This document shows, one piece after another, positions 4,834-11,204 of a stretch of DNA of 11,204 nucleotides. The number at the start of each line of letters is the position of its first letter. Within the stretch, counting starts at the first letter, position 1. A program made the translations under genes and the position numbers. The notes under the pieces were generated by a model. It was given only the letters and a program-made list of their open reading frames with translations. It was not told the DNA's origin and did no database searches. The stretch comes from Endozoicomonadaceae bacterium (GTDB lineage: Bacteria; Pseudomonadota; Gammaproteobacteria; Pseudomonadales; Endozoicomonadaceae), in NCBI GenBank assembly GCA_015163815.1, contig JAAOIJ010000006.1:1-11204 (forward strand), given 5' to 3'.

Positions 4834-7710
4834 TTAATGATCTAGCTTCAGTGCTTGATCATCATCTAATTGTTCATTCCACAATTGAATAACTGCTTTA
4901 CGCTCATCAATAAACTGTTGCGCTGTTACTAAATGATTTTGTTCTTGTCTAGCCGTTTGGTGTGTCACTTCTCGCATGGCGATATAGGTGAAATGAAGTA
5001 TATTCGCTTGCTTTTCTGTGATAATATGATGTCTTTGTAATTCATTTAATAAGCGCACATTATCGGTCCATTTAGCTAATACCGGATACTGCTTAGCCCA
5101 TTTCAAGACTAAATATTGAACTAAAAATTCCACATCAATAATACCGCCAGCACCTTGCTTGATATCAAATACAAATCGTGAGGAACGATCGAGTATTTTC
5201 ATTTTAGCACGATATGATTTAACTCGTTTTTGAAGCACTTGTTGAGAATAACCTCGACATAACATACTTGATCTCAAACATTGCAATTTTTGAATTAAAG
5301 CAGCCCCCCATCCACTAACAACACGCGCTTTCACTAAAGCTTGCAATTCCCATAACCAAGCTGATTTTTGTTGATACTGTAAAAAAGCATTAAAAGAAGA
5401 GACTAATGGGCCAGCATTACCTGATGGTCGTAAACGCACATCAACTTCATATAATTTCCCAAATCGAGTCAAGGTCGATAAAAAATAAATAATTTTTTGT
5501 CCTAAACGCATAAAAAAACTTTGATTATCTATTTTTTGATCTCCTTGTATCATTTCATTAATCTTTGCATCATGAATAAAGACTAAATCTAAATCAGAAG
5601 AAGGGCACATTTCAAAACCGCCTAATTTGCCATACGCTAAGATAACAAAAGAAGCTGCTTGATGGCTATTGGGTGCTCCATATTTGTTAATTAATTGATG
5701 CCAGGCCATATTCACTACTTCATTAAGAATACTTTCAGCAACCCAAGATAAATAATTACTCGAGGCTATTAAAGGTGTATATTGACTAGTTTGCGCAATT
5801 TCATTCTTTAAAACATGACTTAATTTAAAATAACATAATCGCTCTAAACGTATTTCAAAAGCATCCCAAGGTAAATAAGATATCTGTGAATTTAAATCTT
5901 GCTTTAAGTGTGATAGTGAGGGGGGATGATATAAATCACCTGGTGCAAAAAATTCATCAATCAAATCTGGGTAACGCACAATTTCATGTGTAATCCATAA
6001 ACTACCACAACATAATCGCACTAAATGATGCAACGCTTCTGGTCGTTCAAGTAATAAAACTAAATATGTTGTGCGTCTTAAAATACTACTTACGATATCT
6101 AACATGCGAAACAAAGCTTGATCAGATTTGTCTTCTTGTGCACAAACTGAAATTAAAATAGGTATAAAATGATAAATACGCGATAATCCTATATCAATAA
6201 TACGCTGATATATTTCTAATTTATACAGTTGTCTTAAACGCGCATATAATCCTTCTAAATCCTGAAAACCAGCAGATTTTAAACGATTTAGGCTTTCTTG
6301 TTTTGAGATCTCTCCTTTGAATAAAAATAACCAATACTGACTTTTATCTTCAGAAGGATGCGTTTTTTTTGATAATAATGTTGAAAACACATGTGATACA
6401 AAATGCCTAACTTGCGCAATCTCAAGTTGGCATGCAGACCATGAATCGTACCCCATAGCCCAAGCAATGATTAATTGAGTTTGCGGATGACTAGGAATAC
6501 GATAAGTTTGCTGATCTCTCCATACTTGCATGAAATGCTCTAAACGTCTTAATAATAAATAAGCTTCTCGTAATTTATTCGCTTGGCTTGCTGTCATAAA
6601 ATGCAAATGAACGATATTATTTAATGTATTGAGCAAGGAAACATTTTGTAATACAATTTTCTTACCACCATAAATTAACTGAAAGCTTTGAACAATAAAT
6701 TCAATATCTCGAATACCGCCTCGCCCTTTTTTTAGATGGTCGTGTAAATCTTTTTGCGCAATTTCTTGTTGCAATAAAGCATGCATTTCTCTGACAGAAT
6801 TAATCATACTAAAATCTAGATATCGTTTATAAATAAAAGGTTTCAATCTGCTTAATATCTGAAATCCAGCTTTAATATCTCCTGCAATTGGGCGTGCCTT
6901 TACAAAAGCATAACGCTCCCATGGACGTCCTTGATTTTGGTAATATTCTTCCATTGCATTAAAGGAGCAAGATAAAGCACTATATTGACCATAAGGTCGT
7001 AATCGCATATCAACACGATACACAAAACCATCTTCAGTGTATTCTGATAATACAGCCACTAAAGATTGTCCTAATTTATTAAAAAATAATTGATTATCAA
7101 TACTATTCTGTGTATTGTTTGTCATGCCTGTTTCAGGAAAACAAAATAATAAATCAACATCAGAGGAAAAATTAAGCTCATAACCACCTAATTTACCTAA
7201 CGCTAAGACAATCATTTTTTGAGGAACACCGGTCTCGCTACAGGGTTCTCCATATTTTTGAACATAATAGGTATAAATCCAAAATAATGCTTGTTCAATA
7301 CACACTTCAGCAACCAATGATAAGGCTTTCATGGTACTTTCAAAGTTCACTAAATTTTTGAGATCTTGCCAAATAATACGCATTAAATAACGATGTCTCA
7401 TTTTTCTCAAAACACGCATTAAATCGGGAAAAATAGTCACAGATAACAAAGCAGATTGTAATGTCTTTTGAATATGTGCTTTTGTAATTGGTTTTGATAA
7501 GGCATCAGATTTCAATTGATCTAATAATAAATCAGGCGATTCGAGACAACACTTATAAATATAATCGCTAACCATCAATAAAGCTTGAATACCGAATACA
7601 TCATTTTGTAAGACAAAAGCTTGATCAGCTTCATTTAGTTGCTTTAAAAAAGCTTGAAATGTGATATCAATACGCTGTTTAAGCTCATCAGGATAAGGAT
7701 AATGAGACAC
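4834..7710 (-). CDS. glnE: Bifunctional glutamine synthetase adenylyltransferase/adenylyl-removing enzyme
   Basis: Cytoplasmic regulator that adenylylates glutamine synthetase when nitrogen is plentiful and deadenylylates it when scarce, under control of PII. Two nucleotidyltransferase domains are visible. The N-terminal adenylyl-removase domain has LGKLGGYELNFSSDVDLLF near residue 180. The C-terminal adenylyltransferase domain has YGKLGGFEMCPSSDLDLVF near residue 704. Both keep the two metal-binding aspartates. DGFVYRVDMRLRP, GRGGIRDIEFIVQ and their C-terminal counterparts YEVDVRLRPSGNAG and GAGGIIDVEFLVQY are also intact. I choose GTG 7710 (958 residues; E. coli has 946) because GGAG lies five bases upstream; the TTG at 7731 would add seven residues with no ribosome-binding site. 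It follows ychF by about 76 bases. Both domains look functional, so nitrogen control of glutamine synthetase seems retained. Confidence 0.97.
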   Translation of the reverse strand: MSHYPYPDELKQRIDITFQAFLKQLNEADQAFVLQNDVFGIQALLMVSDYIYKCCLESPDLLLDQLKSDALSKPITKAHIQKTLQSALLSVTIFPDLMRVLRKMRHRYLMRIIWQDLKNLVNFESTMKALSLVAEVCIEQALFWIYTYYVQKYGEPCSETGVPQKMIVLALGKLGGYELNFSSDVDLLFCFPETGMTNNTQNSIDNQLFFNKLGQSLVAVLSEYTEDGFVYRVDMRLRPYGQYSALSCSFNAMEEYYQNQGRPWERYAFVKARPIAGDIKAGFQILSRLKPFIYKRYLDFSMINSVREMHALLQQEIAQKDLHDHLKKGRGGIRDIEFIVQSFQLIYGGKKIVLQNVSLLNTLNNIVHLHFMTASQANKLREAYLLLRRLEHFMQVWRDQQTYRIPSHPQTQLIIAWAMGYDSWSACQLEIAQVRHFVSHVFSTLLSKKTHPSEDKSQYWLFLFKGEISKQESLNRLKSAGFQDLEGLYARLRQLYKLEIYQRIIDIGLSRIYHFIPILISVCAQEDKSDQALFRMLDIVSSILRRTTYLVLLLERPEALHHLVRLCCGSLWITHEIVRYPDLIDEFFAPGDLYHPPSLSHLKQDLNSQISYLPWDAFEIRLERLCYFKLSHVLKNEIAQTSQYTPLIASSNYLSWVAESILNEVVNMAWHQLINKYGAPNSHQAASFVILAYGKLGGFEMCPSSDLDLVFIHDAKINEMIQGDQKIDNQSFFMRLGQKIIYFLSTLTRFGKLYEVDVRLRPSGNAGPLVSSFNAFLQYQQKSAWLWELQALVKARVVSGWGAALIQKLQCLRSSMLCRGYSQQVLQKRVKSYRAKMKILDRSSRFVFDIKQGAGGIIDVEFLVQYLVLKWAKQYPVLAKWTDNVRLLNELQRHHIITEKQANILHFTYIAMREVTHQTARQEQNHLVTAQQFIDERKAVIQLWNEQLDDDQALKLDH

Positions 7711-7786
7711 AAAATCTCCTAAAATAATCAATCAATTGAAGCCCATCAGCATAGGGTCTAAAATATCTTATGCAATATTCAATAGA

Positions 7787-8878
7787 TCATCTATTAAATA
7801 AAAAATGCATAACATCACCATCCTGTACGACATATTGCTTTCCTTCAGCACGTAATCGACCTGCTTCACGAGCACCTTGCTCTCCTTTATAGTAAATAAA
7901 ATCTTCATAACTCACCACTTCTGCTCGAATAAATCCACGCTGAAAATCAGTATGTATAACACCGGCAGCTTCTGGGGCTGTTGCACCAATAGGAATAGTC
8001 CAAGCACGCACTTCTTTCGGACCTGCAGTGAAATATGTTTGCAAATTTAATAATTGATATCCAGCTTGGATCATACGATGCAAACCAAATTCTTTTAACC
8101 CTAAATCAAGCATCAGTTCAGCTTGTTCTTCAGGCTCTAATTCAGCTAATTCCGATTCTAATTGATTACAAACAGGGATAACAGGTGCATTTTCTGCATC
8201 AGCTACCTTTTTTACAGCGTCTAAATAGGCGTTATTGACCCATTCTCCTTCTAAAACATTCGCGATATACATCATTGGTTTAGACGTAATTAAGTGAAAT
8301 CCTTTTGTATATTCTTGTTCTTCTGGAGTCAATGATAATAAACGAATCGCTTGATTTTTTTCTAAACTATCTATGAGTTTTTCTAAACATTTTTTTTGTT
8401 CTGAAGCAATTTTATCTCCTCCTTTAATTGCACGATTTAAACGGATTAATTGTTTCTCACAACTCTCTAAATCTGATAAAATTAATTCTATATTAATAAT
8501 ATCGATATCAGCCAGTGGATCAATTTGATTCGCGACATGTACAATTTGATCATTTTCAAAACAACGCACCACATGCGCAATCGCATCTGTCTCTCGAATA
8601 TGAGATAAGAATTGATTGCCTAATCCCTCGCCCTTTGAAGCACCTTGAACTAATCCTGCAATATCAACAAATTCGATAGTCGTTTGGATAAACTTTTGAG
8701 GTTTGATTAACGCTTTTAATTGATTTAATCTATCATCTGGCACAGGCACAACGCCTGTATTTGGGTCAATAGTACAAAAAGGAAAGTTTGCCGCTTCAAT
8801 TCCTGCTTTAGTTAATGCATTGAATAAGGTAGACTTACCTACATTGGGTAGTCCCACAATGCCACATGTAATGCCCAT
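7787..8878 (-). CDS. ychF: Redox-regulated ATPase YchF (OLA1 family)
   Basis: Ribosome-associated P-loop protein of the Obg-related TRAFAC class that prefers ATP to GTP and is implicated in translation and oxidative-stress response. Visible: the Walker A loop GLPNVGKST at residues 8-16, the G3 region DIAGLVQGASKGEGLGNQF, the NQLE element in place of the GTP-specific NKxD (the basis of its ATP preference), and the C-terminal TGS domain (TYFTAGPKEVRAWTI, GFIRAEVVSYEDF, ending VMHFLFNR). At 363 residues it equals the E. coli protein. ATG 8878 is preceded by GAGGG at suitable spacing. It is the first gene of the minus-strand block; the usual upstream partner pth is absent, and the gene is divergent from erpA. 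Confidence 0.98.
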   Translation of the reverse strand: MGITCGIVGLPNVGKSTLFNALTKAGIEAANFPFCTIDPNTGVVPVPDDRLNQLKALIKPQKFIQTTIEFVDIAGLVQGASKGEGLGNQFLSHIRETDAIAHVVRCFENDQIVHVANQIDPLADIDIINIELILSDLESCEKQLIRLNRAIKGGDKIASEQKKCLEKLIDSLEKNQAIRLLSLTPEEQEYTKGFHLITSKPMMYIANVLEGEWVNNAYLDAVKKVADAENAPVIPVCNQLESELAELEPEEQAELMLDLGLKEFGLHRMIQAGYQLLNLQTYFTAGPKEVRAWTIPIGATAPEAAGVIHTDFQRGFIRAEVVSYEDFIYYKGEQGAREAGRLRAEGKQYVVQDGDVMHFLFNR

Positions 8879-8932
8879 AATAACCCTCTAGCTTAATTAA
8901 GTTAAAAATATCTTAGTATCCATGAAATCAAA

Positions 8933-8961
8933 TTGATTCAGTCCGATGCTTAGATTATATA
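8933..8961 (+). promoter_or_regulatory. Candidate sigma-70 promoter of erpA
   Basis: TTGATT (8933-8938) and TATATA (8956-8961) are spaced 17 bases, 42 bases before the erpA start. The 125-base divergent region to ychF must hold promoters for both directions. A minus-strand candidate for ychF (TTGATT near 8938-8926, then TATTTT) is weaker. No recognisable IscR site was picked out by eye, although erpA is IscR-controlled in E. coli. Confidence 0.4.
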
Positions 8962-9003
8962 GAATATTTGATTAGAATAGATACAAATTACTCTGGAATC
9001 TGA

Positions 9004-9372
9004 ATGCCTAACGATCCTATCACTCATTCTAATGCAGATACATTAGAAATTATTATACTAACTGATGCTGCAATCAAAAAAGCCAGCATTTTAATTCAAG
9101 CAGAAAATCAACCTAATACGATGTTACGTATTTATATCACCGGAGGAGGCTGCTCTGGATTTCAATACGGATTCACATTAGATAATCAACAAGCACAAGA
9201 AGATACGATCATCACAAAAAAAGGAGCGCAATTTGTCATTGACCCTATGAGTTTACAATATTTAATGGGATCCACAGTCGATTATGTAGAAGAATTACTC
9301 GGTTCTCGATTTATTATTCATAATCCACTAGCTTCCAGTACTTGTGGATGCGGTGCTTCTTTTTCTATTTAA
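9004..9372 (+). CDS. erpA: A-type iron-sulfur cluster insertion protein ErpA
   Basis: Cytoplasmic carrier that receives Fe-S clusters from the scaffold and inserts them into apoproteins such as IspG/IspH of isoprenoid synthesis. The 122-residue product has the three cluster cysteines of the family: C50 in YITGGGCSGFQYGF and C114/C116 in STCGCGASFSI at the C-terminus. The R-x-Y-I-T-G-G-G-C-S-G-F-Q pattern and VDPMSLQYL-like block (IDPMSLQYLMG) distinguish ErpA from IscA and SufA. The N-terminus is about eight residues longer than in E. coli and polar. The ATG is preceded by a weak TGGA element. It is followed 73 bases later by the M23 peptidase gene on the same strand. Its usual neighbour anmK is not between them. 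Confidence 0.96.
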   Translation: MPNDPITHSNADTLEIIILTDAAIKKASILIQAENQPNTMLRIYITGGGCSGFQYGFTLDNQQAQEDTIITKKGAQFVIDPMSLQYLMGSTVDYVEELLGSRFIIHNPLASSTCGCGASFSI

Positions 9373-9444
9373 TCGATTGTTTAAAAAAAACAGCGTATTC
9401 AAAAAATAAGAACATAGGATGCATCATCAATCACATTAACCAAC

Positions 9445-10827
9445 ATGCTATTTATGATATCCCTTGATTTTTTCAAATCAAAGCTTATAATCATTCTTAA
9501 TACTCCGCAAACCATTCAGCTTTCTATGATAAAAAAATTAATTAACAATGCTAGCTTAAATTCATTGTATTTTTTATTTAAAAAAAAATATTTATCAATC
9601 GTTTACTGTTGCTTTTTTCTGACACTATTCTCTTCTTTTTTCATAATTCCTTGCACAACAAAACATAGCATGCTAAGAGATATGGATATTAAATTTTCCA
9701 CGGATTGGCAAATAATTTCAGTTAAACCGAATGATACATTAGTCGATTTATTAAAAAAAATAGGATTCCCCAATAAAACCGCTTTTGATCTTCTTAAATC
9801 ATGTCATGGTAAAAAGTTAGTGTCTATTTCACCTGGCACTGAGTTTTCACTTTATATCAAAAATAAAATATTAGAAGAATTACGCTATCATGTCACACCT
9901 TTTAATTATATTGCCTTTAAAAAAAATAAACAGAATCAATTTGATAGTTTTCAAGTCACAAAACAACCAGATATTCGTTATCAACGCACTTCTTTTATTA
10001 TTCAAGATTCTTTATTTTCTTCAGGAAAACGTGCTCATTTAAACGATAAATTATTATTACAACTGGCTAATATTTTTAATTATACGATTGACTTATCGTA
10101 TGAATTACATGCTGGAGATCAAGTCGATGTGCTTTATGAAGAATATTTTTCAAATAATAAAAAAATGAGTAATGGTTTTATTATTGCAGCGCAATTAATC
10201 AAACGAAATAAAAAATTACATGCTGTAAGATATACCAATAAACAAGGTGAATCAGGGTATTACAATCTCAATGGAGATAGCTTAGAACAATCTTTTATGC
10301 GATCACCTGTTGCGTTTACTTATATTAGTTCTGGCTTTACGACACGAAGAAAACATCCTATTTATGGCACTATTAGGCCTCATCGCGCGACTGATTATGC
10401 AGCGTCCATGAATACTCCTGTCAAAGCATCTTCTGATGGTGTTATTTCATTTTCAGGGTATCAAAAAGGATATGGTAACGTGATTTTTATTAAACATCGC
10501 CATAAAATTACAACTGTATATGCACACTTAAATCATTTTAAATCCTATTTACAAGAAGGAAGTCGAGTCAAAGGGGGAGACATTATCGGATTTGTTGGCA
10601 TGACAGGAGGTGCTACAGGACCTCATCTACATTATGAATTTAGAGTGAACGGCATACATCAAAATCCTGTAACGGTTAAACTGCCTCGCGGCACACCTGT
10701 TTTACCAAATGAACTTAACCGTTTTTATCAACATACAAAGCCTTTGCTGGCCTACCTAACATACAATCCAAATTACACTTTAGTACAAGCATCAGAGCAT
10801 TGGCATAATATCAATAAAGCCATGTAA
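9445..10827 (+). CDS. mepM: M23 family peptidoglycan DD-endopeptidase, MepM-like
   Basis: Membrane-anchored periplasmic zinc peptidase that cleaves peptidoglycan cross-links during wall growth. Order: basic N-terminus, a transmembrane anchor at about residues 49-69 (YLSIVYCCFFLTLFSSFFII), a LysM/OapA-like segment beginning WQIISVKPNDTLVDLL, a middle domain (LSYELHAGDQVDVLYEE), and a C-terminal LytM domain. The zinc ligands are present: H313 and D317 in PHRATDYA and H396 in GPHLHYEF, with H361 in YAHL as the further active-site His. At 460 residues it is a little longer than E. coli MepM (440). Starting at ATG 9526 (433 residues, MIKKLINNASL) would place the anchor near residue 21 as in relatives; neither start has a good ribosome-binding site, so the start is uncertain. 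The gene name is by architecture and context; other M23 paralogues cannot be excluded. Confidence 0.9.
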   Translation: MLFMISLDFFKSKLIIILNTPQTIQLSMIKKLINNASLNSLYFLFKKKYLSIVYCCFFLTLFSSFFIIPCTTKHSMLRDMDIKFSTDWQIISVKPNDTLVDLLKKIGFPNKTAFDLLKSCHGKKLVSISPGTEFSLYIKNKILEELRYHVTPFNYIAFKKNKQNQFDSFQVTKQPDIRYQRTSFIIQDSLFSSGKRAHLNDKLLLQLANIFNYTIDLSYELHAGDQVDVLYEEYFSNNKKMSNGFIIAAQLIKRNKKLHAVRYTNKQGESGYYNLNGDSLEQSFMRSPVAFTYISSGFTTRRKHPIYGTIRPHRATDYAASMNTPVKASSDGVISFSGYQKGYGNVIFIKHRHKITTVYAHLNHFKSYLQEGSRVKGGDIIGFVGMTGGATGPHLHYEFRVNGIHQNPVTVKLPRGTPVLPNELNRFYQHTKPLLAYLTYNPNYTLVQASEHWHNINKAM

Positions 10828-10906
10828 AACACTTCAATGCGCTCTTATCACATCAAGCTATCCATCTTAAAAAAGCAATTGCATTAAACTATAAGCATTG
10901 CGTGAC

Positions 10907-10998
10907 GACTCATTACGAGTCACAATATATCTTAATCATCACAATCCACTAGCAGGTGAAATACATCATAGCGCTTTCTCATATCATGATGAAAGCGC
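10907..10998 (+). terminator. Two hairpins past the M23 peptidase gene
   Basis: A small stem GACTC/GAGTC (10907-10911 and 10917-10921) is followed by a stronger one: GCGCTTTC (10971-10978) pairs with GAAAGCGC (10991-10998), extendable inward by TCAT/ATGA with one bulge. The second is the most GC-rich structure in the 182-base gap and is a fair terminator candidate. It is followed by AATAACAG and not a U-run, and it lies 144 bases after the stop. The remainder of 10828-11009 shows nothing else. Confidence 0.35.
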
Positions 10999-11009
10999 AA
11001 TAACAGTCT

Positions 11010-11204
11010 GAGACCTTTGCAATAAGACAACCTTATTCATGTAAAAAAATAATATAAAGACAATTAAGTTTTATGATTTAAAGACCATGATTTGTTATCA
11101 TGCTTAATTTTTACCTGAGTCTTATATCATGAATGCTTTACAAGTAGCGATTAAAAAAAGATTAAATCGTTGTTCAAGAAAATGTTTTGTACTTAAACTA
11201 CTAA
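11010..11204 (+). mobile_element. Left end of a second mobile element (runs off right edge)
   Basis: Bases 11010-11026 are identical to the left terminal repeat of the MITE at 2271-2287. Continuing to 11030, AATAAGACAA also matches the next bases inward from the MITE's other end. No matching inverted copy appears before the window ends, so the element is longer than 195 bases and could be the autonomous parent or a larger relative. The target duplication cannot be checked. Confidence 0.6.
11129..11204 (+). CDS. Partial reading frame inside the right-edge element
   Basis: An ATG at 11129, 119 bases inside the terminal repeat, opens a frame of 25 codons (MNALQVAIKKRLNRCSRKCF and on) that reaches the window end without a stop. 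The basic, helix-like start and its place just inside an element terminus would suit a transposase, but the visible piece has no diagnostic motif and I do not recognise it. A partial GAG-containing Shine-Dalgarno sequence lies upstream. Confidence 0.4.
   Translation, partial: MNALQVAIKKRLNRCSRKCFVLKLL

Noticed and set aside
1..11204. CRISPR array, tRNA, rRNA or replication origin
   Set aside because: No regularly spaced direct repeats, no cloverleaf with a recognisable T-loop, and no clustered DnaA boxes were seen on reading both strands.

Overview
The window comes from a strongly AT-rich gammaproteobacterium. TyrS, DapB, GlnE, YchF and ErpA all align by eye with enterobacterial-type proteins, and ErpA carries the ErpA (not IscA) signature around its first cysteine. 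The low GC, relaxed spacing, insertion-sequence remnants and unrecognised exported proteins together suggest a host-associated or intracellular lineage, perhaps Legionellales- or Francisella-like. That placement is inference; no rRNA or other marker is present.

Layout. Bases 1-328 hold the middle of an IS5-type transposase on the minus strand, cut off by the window edge and truncated at its N-terminal side. Bases 309-653 hold eroded reading-frame traces and a strong hairpin. Bases 654-2215 carry two unrecognised minus-strand genes. The downstream one (654-1229) is the surviving part of a longer gene whose start and signal peptide lie in another frame up to 1437. The upstream one (1685-2215) encodes a small exported protein with a C-x-C-C-x-C cluster. 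A 139-bp MITE-like element (2271-2409) with 17-bp terminal inverted repeats and a 5-bp target duplication sits directly upstream of it.

Bases 2603-8878 are a compact minus-strand housekeeping block transcribed ychF, glnE, dapB, tyrS (translation-associated ATPase, glutamine synthetase adenylyltransferase, lysine/peptidoglycan precursor synthesis, tyrosyl-tRNA synthetase). Gaps of about 43 to 76 bases make co-transcription plausible. From 8879 the direction flips: a short divergent promoter region leads into erpA (Fe-S carrier) and an M23 peptidoglycan endopeptidase of the MepM type on the plus strand. In Pseudomonas, tyrS, the M23 peptidase, anmK and erpA form one neighbourhood. Here erpA and the peptidase are adjacent without anmK, and tyrS is separated from them.

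The right edge (11010-11204) opens another mobile element. It begins with a perfect copy of the MITE terminal repeat, followed by a 25-codon reading frame that runs off the end. The same terminal repeat therefore brackets the window, and the left third looks like an accessory, decaying region next to a stable core-gene block.
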